A program made the translations under genes and the position numbers. This document shows, piece by piece, positions 18,691-28,900 of a stretch of DNA of 60,564 nt. A model generated the notes under the pieces. It was not told the origin of the DNA. It saw nothing but the letters and a program-made list of their open reading frames with translations, and ran no database searches. Numbering within the stretch: position 1 is the stretch's first letter; each line of letters begins with the position of its first letter. Source of the DNA: an uncultured Flavobacteriales bacterium (GTDB lineage: Bacteria; Bacteroidota; Bacteroidia; Flavobacteriales_D; Sanyastnellaceae); NCBI GenBank assembly GCA_938084585.1, contig CALKFF010000017.1:1-60564 (forward strand), written 5' to 3'.

Positions 18691-19656
18691 CGAGTGCATC
18701 ACCACGCTTCAGAGTTTCCCGGCCACGCCAGTGGACAACCAAGGACCGTGTTGACGGTGGGCACTTTCGACGGCGTCCATGCAGGCCATCGGGCCGTGCT
18801 TCAGCAACTGCGGGAGGTTGCGGACCGCCACAACGCCTCCACCACCCTCCTCAGCTTCACCCCCCATCCTCGTGTGGTGTTGGACCCCAACCACCACGGA
18901 CTGAAACTTTTGAACACCCTGGAGGAGCGGCGTGAATTGTTGGCCCGCGCCGGGCTCGACAACCTGGTGTTGCACCCGTTCACCAAAGACCTGGCGAACC
19001 TCACGCCGTGGGAGTACGCCAAGACCCTGCTCGCCGACTGCATCAAGCCCGTGGCGGTGGTCATTGGAGACGACCACAGGTTTGGGCGCCACCGCGCCGG
19101 CAACTTTGACACCCTTGTCACCTTGGGCCAAGCCTTTGGGTTTGAAGTCGAGGCGCTCGACGCGCATCGCGTGGAGGACGTCCGCGTCAGCTCCACCAAA
19201 GTGCGACAAGCCCTGGAATCGGGGCGCGTCGGCGAAGCCAACACATGGCTGAGCCAGCCCTACCCCACCACCGGCACGGTGGTGCACGGCGAGGCGCTTG
19301 GCCGCGAATTGGGCTTTCCCACAGCCAACCTGCAGGTGGACAACCCATTGAAATTGCTCCCCGCCCGCGGGGTGTACGCGGTGTGGTGCCAAACCCCGGA
19401 TGGCACATGGCATCCAGCCATGGCCAATGTGGGCACCCGACCGACCATCCACGACGACGCGCCGACCTCTCTGGAAGTGCACGTTTTTGGTGCGGAGGGC
19501 GATTGGTACGAAAAGCCCTTGTCGCTGCGTTGGATGCACTGGATGCGTGGCGAAGTGAAATTCGATTCGAAGGAAGCCTTGGTCGCGGCCTTGGAGGCCG
19601 ACCGCACCCGTGCGCTGGGCCTGCTCGCCTCTTCCACCAAACCTGGTGCGGCATGA
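18685..19656 (+). CDS. ribF: Bifunctional riboflavin kinase / FAD synthetase
   Basis: RibF makes FMN and then FAD from riboflavin. It has 323 residues from ATG 18685, normal for the family. The nucleotidyltransferase part has VLTVGTFDGVHAGHRAVL and VVIGDDHRFGRHRAG, then RVSSTKVRQALESG. The kinase part has GELGFPTANL-like GRELGFPTANLQVD, RGVYAVW and the C-terminal LRWMHWMRGEVKFDSKEALV. TAAATTTG ends 1 nt before the ATG and 4 nt before the in-frame GTG at 18688. By the spacing seen at other genes here, GTG 18688 may be the true, leaderless start, one codon later. The next gene overlaps the stop (ATGA). Confidence 0.96.
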   Translation: MVRVHHHASEFPGHASGQPRTVLTVGTFDGVHAGHRAVLQQLREVADRHNASTTLLSFTPHPRVVLDPNHHGLKLLNTLEERRELLARAGLDNLVLHPFTKDLANLTPWEYAKTLLADCIKPVAVVIGDDHRFGRHRAGNFDTLVTLGQAFGFEVEALDAHRVEDVRVSSTKVRQALESGRVGEANTWLSQPYPTTGTVVHGEALGRELGFPTANLQVDNPLKLLPARGVYAVWCQTPDGTWHPAMANVGTRPTIHDDAPTSLEVHVFGAEGDWYEKPLSLRWMHWMRGEVKFDSKEALVAALEADRTRALGLLASSTKPGAA

Positions 19657-20297
19657 TCTGGCAAGGATGGCGTGTGGGGTTGCTGCTGGTCGCGATGACC
19701 ACATGCACCCTGGCGTGGGGACAAGCCCGACGGGAGGGCATCCCCGGCGTGGGTTCAGGCACCGTTTGGTTCGACGACCTGAATGAGGCTCTGACAGCGC
19801 ACCAGGCGGGGACCCCCGTGGTCGCCTTGGACTTGACCCGCCGCAAACTGCAGACGCTGCCCCGAGACTTGGTTGAGCTCTCGGCACTGCGCGTGCTGAT
19901 GCTGCACAAGAACCGCCTCAACGACCTGCCCCCTTGGCTGGCCGAGATGGAGTCTCTCGAGGTCCTTCTTTTGGACCAAAACCGATTCGACACGTTCCCC
20001 GAGGTGCTGCTGCGCATGGACCGACTGGAAACGCTGAGCCTCGGCGACAACTTCATCGAAGAGATTCCGCTCGACGTGGATCACATGGCGTCGCTGCGTC
20101 ATTTGGGCTTGTGGGGCAACCTCATCGGACGTTACCCCGCCTCGTTGGGAGACTTGCCCAACTTGCGCACCCTGGACTTGCTCCACAACGACATGACCGC
20201 CGAAGAACAGGAACTCGTTTCGAGCATGTTGCCCCAGGCGAAAGTGCTGATGTCCGAGCCTTGCCTTTGCGAATTTCAAGACCAACCCCGTCCTTGA
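19653..20297 (+). CDS. Secreted leucine-rich-repeat protein
   Basis: This 214-residue protein has a signal peptide (residues 1-24, ending TLAWGQA). It carries about six leucine-rich repeats of the 23-residue type seen in disease-resistance-like LRRs, e.g. LDLTRRKLQTLPRDLVELSA, LMLHKNRLNDLPPWLAEM, LLLDQNRFDTFPEVLLRM, LSLGDNFIEEIPLDV. A C-terminal pair CLC closes the chain. It is probably periplasmic or surface-exposed and protein-binding. The ATG overlaps the ribF stop. No T9SS domain is seen. Confidence 0.82.
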   Translation: MIWQGWRVGLLLVAMTTCTLAWGQARREGIPGVGSGTVWFDDLNEALTAHQAGTPVVALDLTRRKLQTLPRDLVELSALRVLMLHKNRLNDLPPWLAEMESLEVLLLDQNRFDTFPEVLLRMDRLETLSLGDNFIEEIPLDVDHMASLRHLGLWGNLIGRYPASLGDLPNLRTLDLLHNDMTAEEQELVSSMLPQAKVLMSEPCLCEFQDQPRP

Positions 20298-20300
20298 GGC

Positions 20301-20819
20301 ATGCCTGAACACGTTCCTTTCAAACGCGTCGTGGTGACCGGGGTCGAAAACTCCGGGAAAACCACCTTTGCCAAGCTCCTCGCCCGCGAACTCCATTGGC
20401 CCATGGTCGAAGAGCACGCCCGCAGGCACCCCGCTGTGATCAACGGGCAGGTGAACGAGGAGACGTTCGACGCGTTGCACGAGTCCCAGACGGAGGCCGC
20501 TGCGGATGTCGCCCGTGCCGGACATGCTGGGGTCGTTTGCGACACGGGGGACCTTGTCTTGCGGATGTGGTCCGAGCAAGTGTTGGGCTTCAGTTGGCAC
20601 CCGTTGTCCCCGCCATGGCCCTCGGTGGATTTGCACATTTTGTGCCCGACCCTCGATGTGTGGGAGGAAGACCCCCTGAGGAGCATGCCCAGGCTTGAAG
20701 ACCGGCTGGCCCTCGAAGCCCAGTACCGTGCCCACCTCGAGCACAGGCATCACCTCGTCGCCGAGGGAGACACCCCTGAAGCACGGGTGGCCCACATCTT
20801 GGCCCAATGGCCATGGTGA
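20301..20819 (+). CDS. NadR-like AAA ATPase, probable nicotinamide ribose kinase
   Basis: This is a 172-residue P-loop protein: VVVTGVENSGKTTFAKLLA (Walker A GVENSGKT, residues 14-21), an EEHAR motif near 36-40, and VVCDTGDLVL (about 78-87), followed by a lid-like YRAHLEHRHHLV. This is the ribosylnicotinamide kinase part of NadR; the N-terminal regulator and adenylyltransferase parts of enterobacterial NadR are absent. It overlaps pnuC by 13 bp, which strongly supports a role in phosphorylating imported nicotinamide riboside to NMN. It lies in one run with ribF and the LRR gene. Confidence 0.85.
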   Translation: MPEHVPFKRVVVTGVENSGKTTFAKLLARELHWPMVEEHARRHPAVINGQVNEETFDALHESQTEAAADVARAGHAGVVCDTGDLVLRMWSEQVLGFSWHPLSPPWPSVDLHILCPTLDVWEEDPLRSMPRLEDRLALEAQYRAHLEHRHHLVAEGDTPEARVAHILAQWPW

Positions 20820-21358
20820 GGGCGGCCGAAGTGGCGGGCGTGCTGCTCAACCTGGCCTACACGTACATCTACCTCCAAGGCCAACTGCCCTTGGCGTACG
20901 CCTTTGCTGCGCTGGGGGCTGTGGGATTGGGCTGGGCGTGTTGGCGTCGCAAACTCCAAGCTGAAACGGGCCTTCACGGTTTCTACTTTCTGATGGCCGG
21001 ATACGGCGCTTGGTTGTCGGCAGACAGCGACTGGCAAGTGACCTTGCATGGGTGGGTCCCCCATGTTGCCGCGGTCGGAGGCGGGGCGTTGGCCTGGGCG
21101 GCCTTGACGCCGTGGCTTCGACAACGCGGGTCGAGCATGCCGACCCTGGACGCCCTCACCACCGTGTACAGCGTGATCGGCACCTGGTGGATGATCCAAG
21201 GCGACCCTGTCAACTGGATTTACTGGATGGTCATCGACGCCGTCAGCATCTACCTCTATGCGAAAAGAGGAATGCCTTGGGGGGCACTCCTCTTTTTGAT
21301 CTACGGCCTGATGGCCGTCGACGGCTGGTTCGAAGGAATCAGCTGGTTCAGCGGATGA
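20807..21358 (+). CDS. pnuC: PnuC-type nicotinamide riboside transporter
   Basis: This 183-residue membrane protein has about six to seven helices. The family signature appears at the C-terminus: STYSVIGTWWM-like TVYSVIGTWWMIQGDPVNWIYWMVID and YLYAKRGM. PnuC carries nicotinamide riboside across the inner membrane by facilitated diffusion and depends on phosphorylation by the kinase encoded just upstream, whose frame it overlaps by 13 bp. It is somewhat short compared with the usual 200-240 residues. The last 11 bp overlap convergent tonB. Confidence 0.9.
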   Translation: MAMVRAAEVAGVLLNLAYTYIYLQGQLPLAYAFAALGAVGLGWACWRRKLQAETGLHGFYFLMAGYGAWLSADSDWQVTLHGWVPHVAAVGGGALAWAALTPWLRQRGSSMPTLDALTTVYSVIGTWWMIQGDPVNWIYWMVIDAVSIYLYAKRGMPWGALLFLIYGLMAVDGWFEGISWFSG

Positions 21359-22049
21359 TGAACTTCACCGGAATGGTGTATTGCACCGACACTGCCTTGC
21401 CGCGCTGTTGGCCAGGCTCGAATTGAGGCAAGCTCTCCACGACGCGCACCGCTTCTTTGTCCAGGCGGGGGTCCACCTCACGGAGCACCTTCACGTCCTT
21501 CACCTTGCCGTTCTTGCCCACGACAAAGTAGACGAAGACCGTGCCTTGGATGCCTGCATCCTTGGCAATGGGCGGGTACTTGGTGTTGCCACTCACGTAC
21601 TTGATGATCTCCATCTGGGTGCACTGGTGACGCTCGTCGCCACGCATGCTGGTGCAAGGACCAAACGCCGGCATGTTCTCCACGATCATGAACGGGGTGT
21701 CCTCCTCGAAGTCCTCCTCGTCCTCGATGATCTCGATTTCAGTGTCTTCGTCGAGTTCGATGTCTTCGATTTCCAACTCCTCCTCGATTTCTTCCTCGTC
21801 GTCGACGATCTCAATCACCGTCGTCTGTTGGGGAGGGGGCGGTGGCGGCGGTGGGGTCACCACGTTCACTGGAATCTCCTCGTCCTCGAGAAGGTCCGCT
21901 TCGAAGTCGAGTGCCCGGGTGATGGCCACGTCGTAAGACGTCCAGGCCAAGGCCGACAAAATCAAGGACAGGGTGGCCACGAAGCCGAGAGCCCTCCATG
22001 TGGAGCGCTTGTTCTCGAGGTCGGCCTGGGGGGTCTTTCTGCGAAGCAT
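21348..22049 (-). CDS. tonB: TonB energy-transducing protein
   Basis: This is a 233-residue protein: a cytoplasmic N-terminus, one membrane helix (about 21-41), an eight-proline run PPPPPPPP (about 68-75), a strongly acidic Glu/Asp/Ile linker (about 80-115), and a C-terminal TonB domain with YPPIAKDAGIQGTVFVYFVV and VRVVESLPQFEPG, ending YTIPVKFIIR. It couples the proton-motive force from ExbBD to TonB-dependent receptors, two of which lie in this window. A TAATTTCA box is found 22 nt upstream. The gene ends convergent with pnuC, overlapping 11 bp. Confidence 0.93.
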   Translation of the reverse strand: MLRRKTPQADLENKRSTWRALGFVATLSLILSALAWTSYDVAITRALDFEADLLEDEEIPVNVVTPPPPPPPPQQTTVIEIVDDEEEIEEELEIEDIELDEDTEIEIIEDEEDFEEDTPFMIVENMPAFGPCTSMRGDERHQCTQMEIIKYVSGNTKYPPIAKDAGIQGTVFVYFVVGKNGKVKDVKVLREVDPRLDKEAVRVVESLPQFEPGQQRGKAVSVQYTIPVKFIIR

Positions 22050-22068
22050 GAGACGGGGTTTGAGGGGG

Positions 22069-22076
22069 TGAAATTA
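22069..22076 (-). promoter_or_regulatory. -7 box TAATTTCA for tonB
   Basis: It matches TAnnTTNA and lies 19 nt upstream of the ATG at 22049, which leaves a short leader. Confidence 0.4.
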
Positions 22077-22077
22077 A

Positions 22078-22497
22078 TCAATCGGTTGCGATTCTTCCCG
22101 GTCTGCAACCAAAGATGACGCGGAAGGCCAACAACGCCAGGGCCACCCCTGCCACATCGGCCGCCACATCCGCCAAGTCTGCTGAACGGTTGGGAAAGCA
22201 CGCACCCTGCAAGCATTCAAGGACCGTGCCGAAAATGCCCGCCCCTCCAATCATGACAAGTTCAAAACGCGATCCCTTCTGGAACAGACGTTGCTTGGCC
22301 AACGCCATAGACATGGCCAGGCCCCAGGTCGCAAACGCCAGAAAGTGGAGCACCTTGTCTATGTGCCAGGTCACCCACCAAGAATCCACGTCGAGATCGT
22401 GGCCAGGAAGGGCGTGCATGCACAACGCGCCTGTGGTGACAAGGGCGGGACCCCACCACACACGTGCGCCGACGTTTTGGGTCACCCCAGTGGCCAT
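22078..22497 (-). CDS. VanZ family membrane protein
   Basis: This is a 139-residue protein with four hydrophobic segments and the VanZ-like pattern DKVLHFLAFATWGLAMS (about 46-62), a GTVLECLQGACFPNRSADLADVAADVAG segment (about 92-119), and a terminal helix. The substrate or partner is unknown. It lies 13 bp downstream of gcvH, in the position a vanZ-like gene often holds in the sprA neighbourhood of this phylum, and probably shares the gcvH transcript. Confidence 0.82.
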   Translation of the reverse strand: MATGVTQNVGARVWWGPALVTTGALCMHALPGHDLDVDSWWVTWHIDKVLHFLAFATWGLAMSMALAKQRLFQKGSRFELVMIGGAGIFGTVLECLQGACFPNRSADLADVAADVAGVALALLAFRVIFGCRPGRIATD

Positions 22498-22510
22498 GAG
22501 CCAGACAGGG

Positions 22511-22888
22511 TCAGCCGATGACGGCCTTGTACGCCTCGCCGCCGAGCAATCCGTCGACGTCTGCTGGGTTGCTCACCTTCACTTTGATGAGCCAGCCCTC
22601 TCCGTAGGGGTCGTTGTTGACCAAGGCAGGGTCGTCTTCCACGGCCTCGTTGAATTCCACGATTTCTCCCGCCACAGGCAAGAACAAGTCGCTGACGGTT
22701 TTCACCGCCTCCACGGTTCCAAACACCTCGTCCGCATCCAACGTCTCGTCCACCGTCTCCACTTCCACAAAGACAATGTCGCCCAACTCGCCTTGGGCAA
22801 AATCTGTGATGCCCACGACGGCAACATCACCTTCAAGGCGCACCCACTCGTGCTCCTTGGTGTACTTGAGGTTGTCTGGAATGTTCAT
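22511..22888 (-). CDS. gcvH: Glycine cleavage system H protein
   Basis: This is the lipoyl-carrying shuttle of the glycine cleavage complex, 125 residues, normal length. The lipoylation site is GTVEAVKTVSD with Lys63. Other conserved parts are YTKEHEWVRLEG (9-20), GITDFAQGELGDIVFVE (26-42), PVAGEIVEFNEA and a C-terminal GEGWLIKV. The start codon lies 4 nt after TACCTTCG, so transcription is likely leaderless and separate from sprA, which ends 54 bp upstream. Confidence 0.97.
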   Translation of the reverse strand: MNIPDNLKYTKEHEWVRLEGDVAVVGITDFAQGELGDIVFVEVETVDETLDADEVFGTVEAVKTVSDLFLPVAGEIVEFNEAVEDDPALVNNDPYGEGWLIKVKVSNPADVDGLLGGEAYKAVIG

Positions 22889-22892
22889 GTGG

Positions 22893-22900
22893 CGAAGGTA
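22893..22900 (-). promoter_or_regulatory. -7 box TACCTTCG for gcvH
   Basis: The box is 4 nt (CCAC) upstream of the ATG at 22888, giving gcvH-vanZ a promoter of its own downstream of sprA. Confidence 0.6.
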
Positions 22901-22942
22901 CAGCCGCCACCCTGATTTTGTTCACCCCGCGGGGCGTCCAAA

Positions 22943-25900
22943 TCACTGCGTCAGGTTGAAGCGCAAGGCCAAGCCGGAGCTGATGTTGGTGGTCGCAAAC
23001 GAGGTCGACACTTTGGGCTTGTTGATCTGCTGGTCGTAGAACATCCGCAAGGTCATCTTGTCGCTCACCTCGAGGTCGCCGCTCAGTTTGATGGAAACGA
23101 GTCGCTGGCCGGCCGTGACTTGGTTCTGCTGCTCCACCATCTTCCGAATCACGGTGCTGTTTTCCCGAATGTTGATGTCCGCCCGGACCAAGAAGTCCGT
23201 CTTCTTCAACATCTTGATGGGCAGCTTGCCGTACGTCTTGAGGAACGGGTTGGGCACGTCGTCGAACTTGTACCCGACGCCGATGACGACGCCCTTGGTT
23301 TTGGTCTCCGTGATTTGGTAATTGCTCAAGCCCAAATTCACGTTCCGGTCCCGCGTGATCTCCAACTTCAACTGCGGCTCGTTCTTGTTGGCCGTCTTGA
23401 TGCTCACGTCCACCCCCACAAGCGGAGACAACTGCTCCGAAATGGTCACCGTGTTGAACTGGCGCTGCGCGATGTAATCCTGGAACTCCCCCTGGTCCGT
23501 CGCCACGGGACGCCCGGCCTCGTCGCCTTCGTAGCTCAAGTTCGTCGTGTAGGACGAGGACATGGTGCTCCGGTAAGTGTGGTTCAAGTTGAAGCGCTTG
23601 AACTTCTTCTTGAGCGTCGGATTCTTGGACAGGCCGTCGTAGCTGACGCGCCAGTTGGGGCGAACCGGGGCCTGGAACACATCCAGCGGGACGTCTTCGG
23701 CCCCCATGCCCAGGTAGGCGGCCATGAAGGACGGGATGACCACGTTTTGGCTGATGGGGCCAAAACCAGGCGCGTACTCCTGGCCGTCGATGTCGACCAA
23801 CTCGTCGTTGTAGTTGAGCTCGTTTTGGCGGGCACTGACGGCGCTCCGACCCGCCAAGAACGCCTCCCACACCGAGTTCGTGTACGTGCTGTCGTCGTCC
23901 ACGAACGCCGTCGGCCAAGTCAGCACGGTCGCCGTGAAGTTCCCGGTTTCTTGGGCCGATTCATTCACGTAATCCTGCAGGTCGTCGTCGTACCTGAAGA
24001 AGCTCTGGTGGTTGCGGCTGATGGTGCGGTTGGCCGTCAATTCCATCTTGAAATCGCGGATGGGCTCCAGCGTCGCACGGGCGTTGAACGTCTCACTGTA
24101 CGACTCGGTGTACTGGTTGTTCAAGTTGGGCTGCTGCACGAGCCAACCGTTGGACGCGGCCTCGTAAGCGTAGGTGCCATCGCCGAACCCGTTGCCAAAC
24201 ACGTCGGTCTGCTGATGGCCCAACAGGAACGGCAACCCGGGCGCGTCCAGACCTTGGTCGAATCCAGCAAACGTGGCGCGCGGGGCGTAACCCGGCAACA
24301 ACGTGCCTTCGTTCCTGGAGTAGGTCGCGCTCACGTTGTGCAACCCCATGGCGAACCGCAGAATGTGCTCGAGCGGGTTGATGTCGCGCTTTTCCTTTTC
24401 CTCCTCTTCCTCGATGTTGCCAAACCCGTCGCGACGCTCGTTGCTCACTTCCCGGTCCTTGGGTCGGGGGCGGCGCTTGTTGTTGATCTCCTTCAGGTAG
24501 GGCACCTTGTTGTAGAAGTTCTTCAAGTTGGCCTGCGCGTTGAGGCTGATGTTGCGGCTGTTTTGAATCGTGTTGCCGAGGGTGTCTTGCGCAAACGGCG
24601 CACGGTCCCAGCGGAACGAGCTCTGGTAGCGCGTGTCGAGGCTGACCCAGTCGGTCAGCGGGAATTTGTCGAGCGGGAGCTTGTAGGTCCCGTTGACTTG
24701 GTGGTTGTAGGTCGTGAGTTCACCGCCTTGCATGAGGCTGGATTCCACCGCATCCCGGTAGTCGTTGTATGCGTCGGGGTCGTCCACCTCGCTGGGGATT
24801 TCGCCGGCATCTTCCAACACGAGCGCTTGGGCACTTCCTTGGTAATCGAACTTCAGCGCTTGGGTCAAATCGTACTTGACTGTGTAGTTCCGGTTCCAGT
24901 TCCACGTTTTGACCACCTGAGGGACGATGATGGGCTCCAGCCCCAACCCAGGATTCAACACCTCCATGTTGTCGCGCACCTGGCTCACCTCGTACATGCG
25001 CTGCATTTGGTTGGACGCCGAGACTTGCTTGGGCAGGAGGTAGAAGTTGAAGTCTTTGATGAGCTTCAGGTACTTGGCGTCCCGCAAGAAGCCCACCTTC
25101 GAGAACGGCTCACGCTTTTTGGGGCGCGGCTGCCAGTTGTAATTGAGGGCACCGCGGTGCTCCACGTTGCGGAAGTTGTCCGTGTAGATGTCTTGGCGGT
25201 ACTGCTCGTTGTAGCTGTAGTTCGCCGAGAAATTGGCCGGGCTGATCACGGAGAGCAATCCTCCGCCACTGCTGTTGCTTCCGCCGCGTCCACCTTGGGC
25301 ACCGCCACGGCTGCCCGAATTCTTGCCACCCGCATCACGTCCACCGGCGTCACGGCTGTCCTTGCCCTTGCCCGCGTCGTCCTTCCCACGGGAATTCCGG
25401 TCTTTGGAACCTCCGCCCTTGCCCACCTGCGGGGCAATCTTCACGTTGGAGAAGTTGATGCTTCGGACTTGGTTGATCGTGCGGGCGTCGCGCTGGCGAG
25501 AGCCGATGGCGTCCAAGTCGTCGGGGTTGTCGATCAAATCGGCGATCGCGGCCAAATCCGTGGCCTCCACATCCGGCGACAACGGGTCGAACTGAGGCGT
25601 GCTCGTTTGGTTGCTGTAGCCCAAATACATGGGCAAGGTCACGCCCAGCTTTTCCGGCAACAATTTGCCCAGCTGGATCGTGCCGTTGGCGTCCAAGCCT
25701 TGCATGGTCTCCCGCTGGCGTTCCTGCACCCGTTCCTCAAGTCCACCCCAGCCTGGCACGGACATGTTGGCGGCCACACTGACGTTCGCCAAATCGGCCA
25801 GCGTCGCGTTGGCCTGCGCCACCGCCGCCCAGCCACCTTCTTCGTTGAAGCCAGACAAGCGCAGCTCGTTCACCCACAACTCCGCGCATTTCGGCTGGCC

Positions 25901-28900
25901 GTCGTCGCTGGTCCAGAGCGGCTGCTCCAAGTCCTTGTCCGGGTTTCGGATGCCGACCATCACCGTCACGACGTTGGACAACGTGGGGTTGCCCTTCACC
26001 GAAAGACGCTTGCCGTCGTTCACCACAGAGTACACGCCCGTGGGTGAAATGTCGCCGTTCACATAACGGTTCCTCAGCTTGTCGAGGCTCAAGAGACGCA
26101 ACGAATCGAGGTTGATGTCGATGTTGTTCTCGAGCGGCCAAATGTCGTAGTCCGTCAACGCCGTGACGTTGATGGGCGTGGGCTTCAGCGGGATTTCGTA
26201 CTCGTAGTAGTTCTGGTCGTAATCGCTTCCAAGGCGCACGAACACGTTCAGGTCGCCCTCGTTCAAGACCTCGTCCGCCCGGCCCGCCTCGACGTGCACG
26301 AACATCTTGAGGCGCTCGTACATCCGCATGTCGAAGTTGATGTTCCGGTAAGCCGCCCGAGCATCTCCATCTTCCAAACCGCACACCTCGAGCGCCAACG
26401 ATTGCTCGTTCAAGCGGCGTTGGTTCAAGTTGGAGGGGTCGATTTCCTGGTTGATGCCCGGGGGAATCACGTACGGGACAGGCTGACGCACCCCGTTTTC
26501 CTCCAAGTTCACCGCCGTCAACGCAAACTGCGTTCCGGTCGGGTCGTCCACCTCGACTTCCTGCAAGCCGGCCAAGCTTTGCTCGTACCGGCGCCATTCG
26601 CCACGCACCAACTCAATGCGCGCAAAGCGCAACGTGACCGGCTCCTTCCAACCCTGCATGAACATCCGCATGAACCGGATGGAACGGAAATCGCTGATGC
26701 CGTTGAAGGCTTGCTGGTACTCTTTGACCGGAATCTTGAACTGGTACCACTTGATGGGACGCTGCTCTGCCGATCCATTGGTTTTGGACACGGTCTCCAA
26801 AATGTCCGCGAGGTACCCTTTGCCGATGTTGTCGGACGTCAGATCCGCAGGAGCCATCGGGATCTCATACTGGTAGTACGACTCGATGGTGCCCAAAGTC
26901 AAGTCCTCGTTGATGTCTTCCGTGTTCGGAATCGTCGTTTGGGTGATGGGGTACCCGTTGGGTTGCTGGGTGTTGGAGTTGCCCTCGTACCGGCTGAAGA
27001 ACTGGTACCGCTCCAGGACGTCCTCCTCGTTTTCTTGGGCGATGGGGTCACGGAAGTAGCGGAAATCGTCGGCAGAAGGGTCGCTCTGGTATTGGGCGAA
27101 TGCGTCCGGCGCCAAATCTGTTTCCAACCCGTCGAGCCACGACGCGAAGAAGGTCCGCTCGCCATCTGAGTTGAGTCCGTCGAGGCCCACATCCTGAACG
27201 CTGTAATCGTTGGTGCTGTTGTCAAACGCGTTGACCACGTTGAACGTGGTCGGATCCGGGTACACCCCCCAAGTGCTGGTGTCGGTCTCCAGCTCGTTGT
27301 TGGCCGAAGGAAGGCCGTTCTCAAATTCAAGCTGGCTGTCGTTCAAGACATCCTCGCTGACGTTGCCCAAGTTGACGTACAACTTGCCACCAGTTTCGTT
27401 TTCCGAATCTTCGTTGAACGGGTCCATGACCCAAAACTGGATGTACTCGATGTTGGCCGCCTCGAAGTCGGTGGTCATCAGGGCGCGCTGCACCCCGGCC
27501 CAACGGGACTCCGGATCGCGCAACGTGCCGTCCTCTTCCAACCCCGAAGAGTAATCGGAGCCGTCGAAAGGCTCGTAGTTGTAGGGCCCACGCTCGGTCG
27601 GGCGGTAGGTCAAGTCCAACGTGGGCAGGTTGGTCGGCATGCCCGCGGTGGCGCTGTTGCTGTAGTCCCCTTTCTCGTAGAGTTCGCGCAACAGGATTTG
27701 ACGCATGCGGTGGTCTTGGCGCACCTCAGGATCCACCTGGCCGTCCTGCAACGAACTGCCGTTGATGAGCGAGGGGTCGATGGTGTACCAGCTCAGCCCG
27801 GCCCGGTTGTAGTTGGACGTGAGGTCGTTTTCCAAGCGCGCCTCGGGGAAGCGCGTGTCCTGCCATCGGGGCGTCGACGCCAAGAACCAGCGGTTGATCG
27901 CACGCAAATCGATGGTGCTCTGGGACCCCTCGAAATCGTCGATGTAGGCCGTGCCCTCGTCCCCCACCGCACGGCTGTGCCCTGGAATCAAGTACGCGCC
28001 TTCCGCCGAGATGTCGAAGGTGGACTTCGCAGAGGTGTTGTAAAATGGCAAGCGGTCGATGAGCTCGGTCAACAGCCGGCTTTCCGTTTGCCAAGAGAAG
28101 TCAGCCCCCACGACCGTGTTGTTCACGGGCTCGTCCCCCATGTTCACCTTCCTTGTCAACGGCCGCTCCCGCATGTTGAGCAACGTGGTTCCAATGTTGA
28201 AGTTGTCGCTGGCCACGTAATCGAACCGCGTGCCCATGAGGGTCTTCGTCTGGATGTTGAACAGCGAGTTCGACTCCAAAGAAACCTTGATGGTCTGGCC
28301 GGATTCAAGCAAACCGTCGTTGATGATCCGCACCCGGCCGAGGTTGTAGTCGACCGTGTAGTCCCGGTTTTCCACGAGGCGCACCCCACCGGCCGTGACA
28401 GTCACGGACCCTTCAGGGACGTTGAGGGCGTTCAGCTGGATCTCCGACGAACTCTGCGACTGGAACCGTCCCTTGATGCGATACCGGTTCAGCGATGGAA
28501 TCTGCTGGGCCGCGGTTTTGGTGCTGTCGTAGAGCGGCTGGAAGACCAAGGTTTGGGCCAACGCGTTGACCACGGCTTCCTTGTCGCTTGGGGCGATGCT
28601 CTCCGCCTCCTCCACGTATTCTGCAATGCGGTTGCGCAGGTTGGCGCCAAACGGCTCGACAGACGGCAAGAAAATGCGGCCGTTTTGGCTGTTGATGGTG
28701 CCGCCGTTGACCGCAGCGTTGTCCACGTAATCGAACACCCCGTCTTGGTTGGGCAGTCCGTTGATGTCGATCCGGTCCATGCCCAAGACCTGCACAAGCA
28801 GCTGGCCTTCGAGCGGTTCGCGTGGGATGTAGTTGAGGTCCACCCCGGAGTTGGGGTCGTTGTACCACACGTCCAACCGGAAGTCCTCGTTGCTCACGCC

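Noticed and set aside
22925-22934. Palindrome CCCCGCGGGG between sprA and gcvH
   Set aside because: It has no loop and no following T-run; too weak to call a terminator or operator.
23120-26047. Open frame of 975 codons on the plus strand
   Set aside because: Antisense to sprA; composition (Val, His, Arg, Leu rich, no domains) is that of a complementary frame.
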